Shown here: piece by piece, positions 17,186 through 25,962 of the stretch
Layout of the letters: every line of letters starts with the position of its first letter
How positions within the stretch are numbered: the stretch's first letter is position 1
DNA from: Dyadobacter sp. CY323
GTDB lineage: Bacteria > Bacteroidota > Bacteroidia > Cytophagales > Spirosomataceae
NCBI RefSeq assembly: GCF_021390245.1
Contig: NZ_JAJUXH010000003.1
Span: 248,001 to 312,000 of the forward strand
Length of the DNA: 64,000 nucleotides
Direction: 5' to 3'
Translations under genes and position numbers: made by a program
Notes under the pieces: model-generated
Seen by the model: the letters and a program-made list of their open reading frames with translations, nothing else
Database searches by the model: none
What the model was told of the DNA's origin: nothing

Positions 17186-18967
17186 TCAGTTAGATGAAAC
17201 GACTTGTACCGGGTACATCCCGCTCGAAAGTTTCTTTATTTTCAATTCCAACGTCTGACATGCGCCGGTCCATTCAGAATTATTTGCCTGGTTTCCAATC
17301 GGCGTCAATGCAATTTGTACACAGCGAACAAATCCCTGTCCAGGCATCGTACTTGGCATAAAGTGTGGCTTCACCTGAACGCTTTTGAGCCTGTCGCCCA
17401 ATTCCGCCCGGCAAAAAGTGCGGATATCTTCCATGGTGACCAGCCGATTTCGCGTAATGATGTTCTTCCGAAGTTCCTGAACATACGCCGTTTCGTCCGG
17501 TTTAGGTTTTCCACCCGCGGACTTTGTGAGCAACAGCATATCTGCATTACTAATGCCCGTCGCTGCATAAGACTGCAACTTCGATCCCGCAGGAAGTCCA
17601 TTAGCCGACTCGGATAAAGTAGTCCAGTATGATACAAAAAGGGTATCCGGATCTTTCTTCCCCTGGATCACTAAAAACGGTTGCGCGGTTGTTTCACTGG
17701 CCTTTTTTACGCCCAGCTTTTGTTCAATACGCGCCATATTCTGAGCGATCTCGCGTAGTAACGAAGAAAGGAAATCTTCCCCGATCGCATTGAATGCCGT
17801 CACTTCGTCGCGAAGCAGTTCCATGAGCTGATACAAAACAGCTTTTGCATTGCGCTGATCAAACCGTCCAATTCCTTGCTGCCTCAGCGTGTATACTTTC
17901 CCGGATGCCTCTTCATCCTGATATAAATTTTTACCGGTAGCTGCATACACCTGGTTTTTTTGATTAACTACTGCATTCACGCCAAGAAATGCATCCGCAG
18001 ACGGCAAAGCCACGCCATTGAGACCGGATTGCAAGCGGTAAGTCAGTTTGTGCAACTTCTTGTTCAGCACCGGAAATGCATTTAATGCCACCGTTATATT
18101 TTCAAAACCAGCCGACGGAAAGCTGTCCGGCAAATTGACTTTCACCCAAACCAGTTGTTTTTTTAACATTTGAAGTGTGCGATTGTCAAACATATCCTCA
18201 AATGCAGCCGGATATGCCTCCGTTTTTACCTTTCCTTTTTCCCAAAAATCATCACTGGTAATGCGGATGAAATTGTTGTTGTAAAGTAAAACAGCATCAT
18301 CCACCTCCTCGGAAAGCCCGGTTTTATACGGCATTACTTTCCCATTTCCTTCCCATCCGGTGAGAGGCAGGAACGCGCGGTAGGTGTAATGCGAACCATC
18401 ATTCGTCCAGTCGAAATAGAACCGAAAACCTTTCCAGGAAGTAATTGCAGCGTCGACTTCCATTCCAATCCACATATTTTGTCCGCCCCCGGCCACCGGC
18501 CGCGCCGAGGAAATCAGTGTTTTTGTACCTTTTTCAATACCATATAATGCATTCGGTGTGGTATAGTGTACAATGGATGCATTCACCAGCGGATACCTGC
18601 CAGCCGGTGAAAAGAAAATCTCCGAAGGTTCTCCTTTCCGAACTATATTTCGCTTGCATAACAGTTGGTTTTCCGGTTCAATCCAGGCCAGTGGTTCCAC
18701 CGACCGCGCCTGCGCAATGGCGCTGGCAGCCTGCGGACTATTCACGGTTTCGGGCGACAATATCTCCGCCAAACGCGTCATCAGCCGCAATTCCGTCCCT
18801 TGAATTTCCTGCCCAACCTTTTCAAACTCCACCGAACAAGCGTCCGTCAGCAACTTCACCAGCGGATCAAAATGATCCAACTGCGACTCATCATACCCCC
18901 ACAATTCAGCGGACCGTTTCAGCAGACGGCGGGAGATGGTTTCTTTGGAATAGGTGGTTTGGTGCAT
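17186..18967 (-). CDS. tssF: T6SS baseplate protein TssF (subtype iii)
   Basis: 593 residues, the usual TssF size. The start MHQTTYSKETISRRLLKRSA and the segments FDPLVKLLTDACSVEFEKVG and LRKNIITRNRLVTMEDIRTF match Bacteroidota TssF proteins. The second segment is equivalent to the gp6/J-like wedge arm. It forms the main body of the T6SS baseplate together with TssG. tssG follows after 7 bases; tssE lies upstream across a decamer repeat array that fills the gap. No membrane segments or signal peptide, as expected for a cytoplasmic baseplate part. Confidence 0.88.
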   Translation of the reverse strand: MHQTTYSKETISRRLLKRSAELWGYDESQLDHFDPLVKLLTDACSVEFEKVGQEIQGTELRLMTRLAEILSPETVNSPQAASAIAQARSVEPLAWIEPENQLLCKRNIVRKGEPSEIFFSPAGRYPLVNASIVHYTTPNALYGIEKGTKTLISSARPVAGGGQNMWIGMEVDAAITSWKGFRFYFDWTNDGSHYTYRAFLPLTGWEGNGKVMPYKTGLSEEVDDAVLLYNNNFIRITSDDFWEKGKVKTEAYPAAFEDMFDNRTLQMLKKQLVWVKVNLPDSFPSAGFENITVALNAFPVLNKKLHKLTYRLQSGLNGVALPSADAFLGVNAVVNQKNQVYAATGKNLYQDEEASGKVYTLRQQGIGRFDQRNAKAVLYQLMELLRDEVTAFNAIGEDFLSSLLREIAQNMARIEQKLGVKKASETTAQPFLVIQGKKDPDTLFVSYWTTLSESANGLPAGSKLQSYAATGISNADMLLLTKSAGGKPKPDETAYVQELRKNIITRNRLVTMEDIRTFCRAELGDRLKSVQVKPHFMPSTMPGQGFVRCVQIALTPIGNQANNSEWTGACQTLELKIKKLSSGMYPVQVVSSN

Positions 18968-19005
18968 ATATCTTGGTTAATGGCTTGGTTGGGTGGTTAG
19001 GAGGG

Positions 19006-19190
19006 GTCATTAATTGTCATTGGTTGTCATTGATTGTCATTAATTGTCGTTAATTGTCATTGATTGTCATTTGTAGTTAAAAATTCCAGCTACTGCCATG
19101 ATAATCGGACATAGTACACCTGAGTTTAGCGAGATGTGACAATAAATGGCTACCAATGACCACCAATGACCACCAATGACAATTAATGAC
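19006..19190. repeat. Inverted decamer array (GTCATTAATT / AATGAC)
   Basis: Left arm 19006-19075: seven 10-bp units of GTCATTnnTT with few changes. Right arm 19141-19190: five 10-bp units, four of them ending AATGAC (the reverse complement) and the outermost AATGGC. The 65-base centre has no terminator. The array fills the space between the tssF start (18967) and the tssE stop (19219), two genes of one operon. Confidence 0.8.
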
Positions 19191-19218
19191 CATAAACAAC
19201 ATTCCCTACCCACGCTCC

Positions 19219-19647
19219 CTACTCAATCGACAACGGTGAAATAAAAATCCTTTCGAAAAACACAAAAGCCTCATTTATGCGCTTGATGGTGGCTTTTACT
19301 TCTACTCCTACCCGTTTCCGGACGTAGTTATTACTTTTGGTCAGCACTTCATATTCTTCTACTTCTACACGGATTTTGGCATTGGTCAGGCGCGGCTCGT
19401 ATTTGCAAATGGCTTCTTCGAGTGATTCCCGGATCAGGTCTTTCCATTTAATTTGGGACAAAACGGCAAAATCATGTTCCCACAATGCACAACCGTAGCC
19501 GCTGTCGAACCGGGCCTCGTCGAAATGCGTCACCATCAGCAGGTACAAATGCTGATGAACCGCCTCTCTGTCAGCACATTTTGGGTGCAATTGCCCGGCG
19601 ACGATGCGGTCGAGCGCGAGGGGCAATGCATAGTTTTGATCTTCCAT
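19219..19647 (-). CDS. tssE: T6SS baseplate protein TssE (gp25-like)
   Basis: 142 residues, typical for the GPW/gp25 family. Signature residues are visible: FDSGYGCALWEHDF (about 47-60), WKDLIRESLEEAICKYEPRL (68-87), then IRVEVEEYEV. The YEPRL segment corresponds to the conserved EPRL motif of T4 gp25, which starts sheath polymerisation at the baseplate. The gene is co-directional with tssF and divergent from tssN, whose promoter lies in the 78-base gap. The stop codon is preceded by the right arm of the decamer array. Confidence 0.9.
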   Translation of the reverse strand: MEDQNYALPLALDRIVAGQLHPKCADREAVHQHLYLLMVTHFDEARFDSGYGCALWEHDFAVLSQIKWKDLIRESLEEAICKYEPRLTNAKIRVEVEEYEVLTKSNNYVRKRVGVEVKATIKRINEAFVFFERIFISPLSIE

Positions 19648-19669
19648 GAAGGCGATTAATAAATTCTGG

Positions 19670-19699
19670 TTGCATTAATGAAAGTGTATCTTATTTTTG
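19670..19699 (+). promoter_or_regulatory. Predicted promoter of tssN
   Basis: TTG (19670-19672), a 19-base spacer and TATTTTTG (19692-19699) match the Bacteroidota promoter consensus. Transcription would start near 19706, about 20 bases before the tssN ATG. Confidence 0.65.
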
Positions 19700-19725
19700 T
19701 CCGTACTAAACGGCCCCTTGACTAA

Positions 19726-20493
19726 ATGAATTTCTCTTTCCTTAAAACACTAAATCAACGTCTTCAGCTTCTATACGGCATTATCCTCATCGCCGTGCTG
19801 GCATTGATTGGGTTACTTGGCTTCTGGATTGCCGACTACCGCGACGCATATCCGATGGCGATGGTCAGTTTTCTGGTACTGGGTATTCTGCACGTTTATT
19901 TATTATCTCAATGGTTTGATCCGCTTTTTGAAAACAAATCCGTCAAAGCGATCGGATTCACATTGCTAGTTACCTTACTAGCGGCCATCCTGATCATTTT
20001 CCTTTTCCATAAACTTTCAAACGAACTGACAAAAGGTGCCGGAATGGCCACTGCTTTGGTCGGTTTTATGTTCCCCATATTCGTCGCGAGAGTGTATCAG
20101 AACTACCTCGAAATACCCCTCAAAGAATACAAAAAATGGTACTATCCCGTGGGCCAGCCGCTGCCCGACATGGATTTGCTCGATCTGTCGCGTGTGTTGG
20201 TGATCCAGTTTGAGTTTACCAAAAAATTCAATGAAACTGCATTTACCAACTTCCGCGCAAAAGCTCCGAATGCCATGCTTTTCGGCGAGCTTTTTTTTAT
20301 TTTTCTAAACGACTACAACGACCGTAACCCGGCGAGCCCCATCGAATACCTTGCCGCAAACGGTACACCCTATGGATGGCTTTTTTACCAAAAATCCCCG
20401 TGGTACAAGCGCCGCAAATACATGGACCCCGATCTTACATTTCAGGCAAATGGCGTTCTCGACAACGAAACGATCGTCGCGATCAGAGGCTGA
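19726..20493 (+). CDS. tssN: T6SS membrane protein TssN (subtype iii-specific)
   Basis: 255 residues. Four hydrophobic helices lie in the first 125 residues (LLYGIILIAVLALIGLLGFW, MVSFLVLGILHVYLL, FTLLVTLLAAILIIFLF, TALVGFMFPIFVARVYQ). They are followed by a soluble cytoplasmic part containing PLPDMDLLDLSRVLVIQFEF and PYGWLFYQKSPWYKRRKY. This organisation is that of TssN, one of the proteins unique to the Bacteroidota T6SS, thought to belong to the inner-membrane complex that replaces TssL/TssM. It is the only T6SS gene here on the plus strand, has its own promoter, and ends convergent with a tssD gene. Confidence 0.85.
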   Translation: MNFSFLKTLNQRLQLLYGIILIAVLALIGLLGFWIADYRDAYPMAMVSFLVLGILHVYLLSQWFDPLFENKSVKAIGFTLLVTLLAAILIIFLFHKLSNELTKGAGMATALVGFMFPIFVARVYQNYLEIPLKEYKKWYYPVGQPLPDMDLLDLSRVLVIQFEFTKKFNETAFTNFRAKAPNAMLFGELFFIFLNDYNDRNPASPIEYLAANGTPYGWLFYQKSPWYKRRKYMDPDLTFQANGVLDNETIVAIRG

Positions 20494-20572
20494 TGCCTAC
20501 CAGTTGCTGTCGGAAGTATAGGTCGAAGCCAGTAGGTACTGTGAAGCCATGTGAAAACAAGCTTTGTTAATA

Positions 20573-20597
20573 AAGAGGCCGTCAGCCGATCGCCGAC
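20573..20597. repeat. Hairpin between convergent tssN and tssD
   Basis: GGCCGTC (20573-20579) and GACGGCC (20591-20597) form a GC-rich 7-bp stem around a loop containing the palindrome CGATCG. No clear T-run follows on either strand, so it may be a weak or factor-aided bidirectional terminator. Confidence 0.4.
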
Positions 20598-20610
20598 GGC
20601 CGAAAGCCGC

Positions 20611-21027
20611 CTACCAGCGATTGCTATGCGGGGTGCCGAACAGTTTCACTTCCCTCGCGGATAATGTCAGGCTTGTAGTCATCGGCATGGAGCCCGTTTC
20701 GATGAAGCTTTCACTGTACTGGACGCAGTATACATCCGTCAGTTCCAGCTCCTTCTGAGTTTGCTCCTCATCCACATTTTTGAATACGATTTTGGCCGAA
20801 GATTTTTTTCCGTCCGGATCCACCATCCATTCCCACAGTCCCTGACTATCCGACGCACTCGAAGAATCGACCTGGATAAACACCGTTCCTCCGTATACTT
20901 TTGAAGAAACACGGCCTTTATCGTCTATGGATTGGGACAAAGAATAGTTGCATGAGATCACGGCAATACCGTCGCCTGAGGGACCGCCGTCCCAGGTAAA
21001 ATACGCGTCAAAACTTGAAGCTGGCAT
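20611..21027 (-). CDS. tssD: T6SS tube protein TssD/Hcp, copy 1
   Basis: 138 residues, no signal peptide. MPASSFDAYFTWDGGPSGDG, the central AKIVFKNVDEEQTQKELELT and the C-terminal SMPMTTSLTLSAREVKLFG follow the Hcp-like fold of the Bacteroidota TssD family (hexameric ring, two beta sheets and one helix). Hcp rings stack to form the tube expelled by sheath contraction and can carry small effectors. This copy is the last of three, lying 3' of vgrG with a 42-base gap. It differs strongly from the other two copies, so they may form separate rings or carry different cargo (inference). Confidence 0.88.
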   Translation of the reverse strand: MPASSFDAYFTWDGGPSGDGIAVISCNYSLSQSIDDKGRVSSKVYGGTVFIQVDSSSASDSQGLWEWMVDPDGKKSSAKIVFKNVDEEQTQKELELTDVYCVQYSESFIETGSMPMTTSLTLSAREVKLFGTPHSNRW

Positions 21028-21069
21028 AGTTGTAACTGTTTAAAAAGTGAAAAGAATAGTTATGGATAT

Positions 21070-22911
21070 TTAGTTTAACATGATTAATGCACCTTTAATG
21101 GTCGTCGGCCCGCTCGCAGATAGTTCGGCTGTGGCGTCGCCTTCTACTGTTACCGTTGCCCCTTTTAGCTTCGCACTCGCAGTACCTTCTGCATTGAGTT
21201 CGGTACCCGCTTTAATGTCGGTCGATGTGCCGCTTTCTATTTTAATATCCTGATCGGCTTTCATGGAAATGCTGCCGGCCTGGACACTGAAACTGGAATC
21301 CGCTTTCATGGTAATGTTATTGGTCGCCTCTACATTCACATCCTTGGCAGTGAGGTGAATCTGTCCATTCTCGACTTGCATTTCAATTAATCCGTCGTCT
21401 TTAAAGCTGAACTTCAGATTGGTATCTGTCTTATTGCGGTTGCTGATCTGGATTTTCGCATCGCCATCTTCGTCGATGAAAATCAACATATTCCCTGATC
21501 GGGTGGCGATCACTTTCATGTCATTGTTCTCGCTGGTGTAGTTGATGTCTTCTTCCGGTTTCGGATAAAGGCTTGTCATCACAAATGGATTTTCCGCCAG
21601 ATTTCCTTCATACCCCACCATCACCATCGCCCCGATTTCCGGTACAAAATTGGCCCCGCGACCCTGTGAATTATGAAATGTACCCACCCGCATCCAGATC
21701 GACTCCTGGTCCTGCTGCCGCGACTGGCTCCACAAAAATTTCACGCGAACCCTTCCGAGACTTTCACTATCGTCATTCGCGATCACTTCCGCCTGTTCGG
21801 TTTCACCCAATGGATTTTTCACAAAAGGATTATTCGGCGGATGTTGGGCCGATTCCGGAACTGCATTGAATGTATTCTGATAGCTTCCTGCCGTATTGAT
21901 CTCGTGGCGAATGTGTACCACCCGGTATTTTCCAAAATTCTCCTCATACTGCTCCCCACGCTCATTTAATCTTTGACCTTTCACCACCAAAACAGTCCCG
22001 ACACTCATCGTGGGCGTTTCACCGCTCCCACGGAAATCGACCATGGAGGTAACCCGAGCCGATCTCTCCATTTTGGTCAATTCATCGATCTCACTTTGGC
22101 CGCCGATGATTTCCGGCGAGGGTAACAACGATGTTTGCGCAAAAAGACTGTCCGATTGTTCCAATGCAAACTCGCTCAATGAAGTAAGTCCGTCCACATT
22201 TTGCGCCGCCGAGTCGCCGAGATACGATTCCGCCACCGTGTAATTGTACCCATCAAAACTGAATTTGGAAGGTTGAAGTTTTAATGCAACATCAAAGTTT
22301 TGCAGCCCGTCCACCAGGAAATCGACCTCCGGCGCATCATTACCATGTCCCAAAACCAGCTCGCGGCCATTGTAGTAAAACCATTCGCAACAACGATCCG
22401 CTACCCGGCTGAGGAATTTGTAATTGCTTTCATTGTATTGGGTAAAAGGCACTGCGCGACTGCCATTTTCAGGATTCAATTGTTTTCTCAAAAGGTTTTG
22501 CGGATAAGGCTGCAAAACGGAATTGAAAATATCCTGGACCGTGCCGCGAAGGAACGAGCGCCTTTGCACCGAATCTTCCAGAACGATCGTCGGGCTAAAC
22601 CCTTTCAGTACAAATGCGCTGCTCATATCGCTCAGACTTTTGAGCCGGATCTCCGTCACAATGCCCTGAAACGTAAAGTCAAACGATTCCTGGCCGAGCC
22701 GCGGGCTGAATGAGAAGGTAATTTTCTTACCCATTACCGCCCGGTGCGACCGGTTGAAAAAATGCTCGCCCGCGTCTTCCAGTTGCTCGAAAGGTACCAG
22801 CAGCTCAAACCAGTGGTGCGCGAACAGATCCTGCTCGATCACCAGGCCGAGGTGACGGGTTATCTCCGTGCCGCCTTCAATTTCAATGGAAGTATTAACC
22901 TGTCGTGCCAT
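21070..22911 (-). CDS. vgrG: T6SS spike protein TssI/VgrG
   Basis: 613 residues. Residues 1-330 form the gp27-like (phage base GPD) region (FEQLEDAGEHFFNRSHRAVM, FTQYNESNYKFLSRVADRCC). An OB-fold gp5 region follows (NDDSESLGRVRVKFLWSQS, PEIGAMVMVGYEGN). The C-terminal repetitive beta-helix has the pattern NITMKADSSFSVQAGSIS, IKIESGTSTDIKAG. No enzymatic extension is present, so effectors would attach through PAAR or Hcp. The ATG directly follows the TAA of hcp copy 2 with no gap, a sign of coupling. Confidence 0.93.
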   Translation of the reverse strand: MARQVNTSIEIEGGTEITRHLGLVIEQDLFAHHWFELLVPFEQLEDAGEHFFNRSHRAVMGKKITFSFSPRLGQESFDFTFQGIVTEIRLKSLSDMSSAFVLKGFSPTIVLEDSVQRRSFLRGTVQDIFNSVLQPYPQNLLRKQLNPENGSRAVPFTQYNESNYKFLSRVADRCCEWFYYNGRELVLGHGNDAPEVDFLVDGLQNFDVALKLQPSKFSFDGYNYTVAESYLGDSAAQNVDGLTSLSEFALEQSDSLFAQTSLLPSPEIIGGQSEIDELTKMERSARVTSMVDFRGSGETPTMSVGTVLVVKGQRLNERGEQYEENFGKYRVVHIRHEINTAGSYQNTFNAVPESAQHPPNNPFVKNPLGETEQAEVIANDDSESLGRVRVKFLWSQSRQQDQESIWMRVGTFHNSQGRGANFVPEIGAMVMVGYEGNLAENPFVMTSLYPKPEEDINYTSENNDMKVIATRSGNMLIFIDEDGDAKIQISNRNKTDTNLKFSFKDDGLIEMQVENGQIHLTAKDVNVEATNNITMKADSSFSVQAGSISMKADQDIKIESGTSTDIKAGTELNAEGTASAKLKGATVTVEGDATAELSASGPTTIKGALIMLN

Positions 22912-23412
22912 TTAACATTTGATTTCTACCTGTCCGATCTTCACCTTCATTGGAAGCAGTACCAGCTCATACACCAGCGCCAGGCTGCTGTCGCGAACGA
23001 AATAATCCTTCCCTCTGTGTTGCGGCAAATAATCCTTGGCATCAGGCACATGTGCAATCTGGTACGCCCGCATGGTCGACTGCTGCGCCGCGAAGGATTC
23101 TCTGAAACCCACACAATACGCATCCTCAAACTCCATCTTGCGCAACAGCTGCGAATCATTGTCATATTTGAATTCGATCTGCCCGCTCAATTGCCGGTCA
23201 TTTTTGAATGCCCAGTCGTACAACAATGCAAAATCATCGTTTTGGGCCGGAGAAATCGTCATTCTGATCAACCTTGCTTTGGGCGCGTCAGTAGGACTTC
23301 CACGCTCGTCGGCATTGCGGTTGCAGCCGTAGGATACTTTTCTGACCAAAAAATTTTTTCCATCCAGCGTGAAATGCGCCTCGACTCCGATGGTAGCATC
23401 CTGTTCAGCCAT
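22912..23412 (-). CDS. tssD: T6SS tube protein TssD/Hcp, copy 2
   Basis: 166 residues, the longest of the three TssD copies. It begins MAEQDATIGVEAHFTLDGKN and has KARLIRMTISPAQNDDFALL, then FEDAYCVGFRESFAAQQSTM. The last residues (LPMKVKIGQVEIKC) are a strand typical of the TssD tail. The loop around YLPQHRGKDYFVRDSS is an insertion not seen in the other copies. The gene begins 3 bases after copy 3 and its stop abuts the vgrG start. The pairing with vgrG suggests this copy may contact the spike (inference). Confidence 0.85.
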   Translation of the reverse strand: MAEQDATIGVEAHFTLDGKNFLVRKVSYGCNRNADERGSPTDAPKARLIRMTISPAQNDDFALLYDWAFKNDRQLSGQIEFKYDNDSQLLRKMEFEDAYCVGFRESFAAQQSTMRAYQIAHVPDAKDYLPQHRGKDYFVRDSSLALVYELVLLPMKVKIGQVEIKC

Positions 23413-23415
23413 TTT

Positions 23416-23823
23416 CTAAAAATTTTCCAGTTTAGCCTCATCGATTTCAACGCTCGACGCGGTGATGGTCAGACAGGTAATAAAATTCTGCAGTCTCTTC
23501 GCGAGCTTCTTATCCATGTCGTCGGTACCATCGTCAAACATTTCCACAAACTCCGTACAAACCGAATCTTTAAAACTGAGCGTTTTGAAAGGCCCGTTTT
23601 CGCCAAACTGCTCCACTGTCAGATCATATTTTTGCGACGGTTTGTTGGCCCATTCGATCAAAAAATCATCCATCACCATTTCCAGCTCCATATACAAATG
23701 CGCCCACTGGATCGGCGAAGTGATCGACATCGCATCGTCCACCGTCTGATGCAACTCAAACCGCATGAACATCACGCTGTATTCGTGGTCACCGTCGATT
23801 TTTACGTTTGTGCTGAAAGCCAT
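23416..23823 (-). CDS. tssD: T6SS tube protein TssD/Hcp, copy 3
   Basis: 135 residues, acidic. MAFSTNVKIDGDHEYSVMFM at the start, the central HLYMELEMVMDDFLIEW, and a C-terminal strand LTITASSVEIDEAKLENF give an Hcp-like layout. It is first of the three tssD genes after tssC, a position often held by the main tube subunit. Upstream lies the heptamer array that fills the gap to tssC. There is no Shine-Dalgarno before the ATG, which is normal for this phylum. Confidence 0.85.
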   Translation of the reverse strand: MAFSTNVKIDGDHEYSVMFMRFELHQTVDDAMSITSPIQWAHLYMELEMVMDDFLIEWANKPSQKYDLTVEQFGENGPFKTLSFKDSVCTEFVEMFDDGTDDMDKKLAKRLQNFITCLTITASSVEIDEAKLENF

Positions 23824-23825
23824 GT

Positions 23826-24015
23826 GTGTGAGATGTGAGATGTGAAAAGTTAGATGTGAAATGTAAGATGTGAAAAGTTAGAAGTGAGATGTGTCAGGTG
23901 TGTGATGTGAAATGTGACCGGTTTCACCTGGTCTCAGAGTCATTAATAATAAGGTCTTATTGCGCGGTCCCCATCTCACATCTCACATCTCACATCTTAC
24001 ATCTTACATCTCACT
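23826..24015. repeat. Inverted heptamer array (GATGTGA / CATCTCA)
   Basis: Left arm about 23826-23918: diverged units of GTGAGAT, with AGATGTGAAAAGTT occurring twice. Right arm 23971-24012: six units of CATCTCA or CATCTTA, the reverse complement. The array occupies the whole gap between hcp copy 3 (start 23823) and the tssC stop (24016). Confidence 0.8.
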
Positions 24016-25392
24016 TCATTGCTGCGCATATTCCGCCGCCCATTCCGCCGCATCCAGGTCGTCTCCTTTTTGCCCGGTTAATGCGATCATAAAGTTTTTG
24101 GCTGGGAAATACGGTACCATGTGAATGTCCAGATACACTTTATCCTTCTGGTTCTTATCCTGTTCGAATCGCATGACACTGAATTTTTCGATCAGTTTTC
24201 CAGGTCCGGTTACGCTGTCGAGGAATTTGATCACCTGTTTTTTCAGGTCATTTTTGGTGTTGTAATCAAAGTTTTCAAAAGCCCTGCGGTTCAGGAAATC
24301 GATGAGCACTTTCGTGATATAGTCAAAAACCCGGACTACCGAATAGGTCTGCAAACCCACATTATCGCCATTAAAAAGCGTTTTGGCCGAGAATGCCATC
24401 ACTTTGCTATACTCATTGACCATCGGGATCAAACCCATTTTTTCAAGATCCGCGATCTCCGATTTTTTCAATGGAAACCGTACCCCATCCACTTCGCTGA
24501 GCGTACCGTGCTTCTTACCCGCCGCCACCTGCGACATTAAGGTTTTGTACACATTACCTGCCAATGCAGTCGACGGCGGAATGTAGAGATCTTCTTCCTC
24601 TCCCAGGTCGGCATGTTTTGCGCGGCCTACCAGCCAGTTGCAAGTCATCATGACATTGGATAAATGTGCCGCGCCGCCCGTCAGGTTTGCAGACTCAAAA
24701 AGCTCCATAACATCCTCAGGTGCATCCAAATGCATAAAATCCGTTACCAGCATGGTTTTATTCTTATGCGCCAGTTTCGCCCATTTGTCCACTACTTTAC
24801 CCGAACCCAGGTAGCCCGGTACATTCAGGATCGAATAGTTTTCCCGGAGATCCAGACGGTCGAATTTCGAAGCCAGTTCTTCCCCAACGGCATCGATAAA
24901 TGTCGTCACATCCAGATCCTGCAACTGATCCGGCGCTGCATTCAGGAATGTTATGTTTTTGACTTTTTCCTGCTCCGTATTTTTGAAAAACATCGCCACC
25001 GAACGGTACGATTGTTCCAGCGGACGAATTTGCTCCACCGCTTTTCCAAGGTTTTCTTTCAGTGATTCAAAAGCAGTATCCGCCTGCTTCTGACCGGCCT
25101 CGATCATTTCAGGCACCGAATCGGAGCTGCTGAGTAACTCCGACCAGAGTTCAAGCCGTTTTTTCAACTGCTGACGTTCCTTCTTTTTATCAGCCTCCGT
25201 CAGGAATATCTTCTTACGTGCCTTTTTTTCAGGATTAATGTTCGCCGCACCTTCGATAATGGTTTCAACCAGATCATAACTTCCGTATTTCGCTAGTACA
25301 GGTAGTCCGGCTTCCAAAGGGACCGCCACACGTTCTTTCAGCCCGCCCTGCGTGGGCGATAAGTCTTCGTTTATTTCTGCTCCGTTTGACAT
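24016..25392 (-). CDS. tssC: T6SS sheath large subunit TssC (subtype iii)
   Basis: 458 residues, no signal peptide. The C-terminal half carries sheath-core features (LIEKFSVMRFEQDKNQKDKV, DIHMVPYFPAKNFMIALTG). The middle contains NYSILNVPGYLGSG and DFMHLDAPEDVMELFESANL, as in Bacteroidota TssC. With TssB it builds the contractile sheath around the Hcp tube, and ClpV recycles it. The gene starts 77 bases after tssB. The N-terminal VETIIEGAANINPEKKARKK segment is lysine-rich. Length is a little below Proteobacterial TssC (about 490), as usual for subtype iii. Confidence 0.9.
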   Translation of the reverse strand: MSNGAEINEDLSPTQGGLKERVAVPLEAGLPVLAKYGSYDLVETIIEGAANINPEKKARKKIFLTEADKKKERQQLKKRLELWSELLSSSDSVPEMIEAGQKQADTAFESLKENLGKAVEQIRPLEQSYRSVAMFFKNTEQEKVKNITFLNAAPDQLQDLDVTTFIDAVGEELASKFDRLDLRENYSILNVPGYLGSGKVVDKWAKLAHKNKTMLVTDFMHLDAPEDVMELFESANLTGGAAHLSNVMMTCNWLVGRAKHADLGEEEDLYIPPSTALAGNVYKTLMSQVAAGKKHGTLSEVDGVRFPLKKSEIADLEKMGLIPMVNEYSKVMAFSAKTLFNGDNVGLQTYSVVRVFDYITKVLIDFLNRRAFENFDYNTKNDLKKQVIKFLDSVTGPGKLIEKFSVMRFEQDKNQKDKVYLDIHMVPYFPAKNFMIALTGQKGDDLDAAEWAAEYAQQ

Positions 25393-25469
25393 ATAGTTAA
25401 ATTTTAAATGATCGACCGACCCGCCGGTGCAATGATTAAATAAATACTTCCTCCCTTCTCCCTTTCCTC

Positions 25470-25919
25470 CTAACCTGCCTCCTCCAACTCATTAATCAAC
25501 GTCTGAAACACCCCCAACAACGCAGCCTTCGCTTCTGGCTTTTCCAATGCGGCTTTCAGGATTTTATTCACTTTTAAATGCCTTACTACCTGCTGATAAG
25601 CTTCATTTCTTGCATCCAGATCCTGTAAAAAGGCACTCTGAGCGATGATTCCTTTTTTACCAAAATCACCCAGGTTTTTAAACCGCAGATTTTCGTTGAT
25701 CAGACTTCCGTCCGATGTGATGAATTCTACCTCAGCTTCCGGCTGGTAATGCGCGAAAACTTCTTCCGTAGTTTTCAGGTCGTAAACCATTTGCGGACGT
25801 GGGGCGGGGTCGCCGGTAAGCATGGTTGCAAAAAGCGTTCTGTTTTGTGGGATATCCGCAATGCCCTCGCTCGACTGGTCGATCTTGCGTTCGTTACCAC
25901 CTATTCCGTAGTTGAACAT
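25470..25919 (-). CDS. tssB: T6SS sheath small subunit TssB (subtype iii)
   Basis: 149 residues. MFNYGIGGNERKIDQSSEGI at the start, DLKTTEEVFAHYQPEAEVEF, and the segment NENLRFKNLGDFGKKGIIAQ correspond to the TssB beta core. The C-terminal helices (RHLKVNKILKAALEKPEAKA) end with an acidic ELEEAG. It pairs with TssC to form sheath protomers. It lies between PAAR (43 bases) and tssC (77 bases) on the minus strand. The coding and flanking DNA near 25447-25485 is a striking pyrimidine-rich run on the plus strand. Confidence 0.9.
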   Translation of the reverse strand: MFNYGIGGNERKIDQSSEGIADIPQNRTLFATMLTGDPAPRPQMVYDLKTTEEVFAHYQPEAEVEFITSDGSLINENLRFKNLGDFGKKGIIAQSAFLQDLDARNEAYQQVVRHLKVNKILKAALEKPEAKAALLGVFQTLINELEEAG

Positions 25920-25962
25920 ATTCGTATATGATTAAGAGTAAACTTATAATACCTATTGATAA

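Noticed and set aside
20573-20597. Fourth REP-like element
   Set aside because: It is a GC-rich hairpin, but it lacks the GGCTnAAGCC core and the ATTGATT tail.
22744-23838. 364-codon plus-strand ORF
   Set aside because: It lies antisense to vgrG and two tssD genes, has a composition typical of a shadow frame (rich in Arg, His, Leu), and shows no domain pattern.
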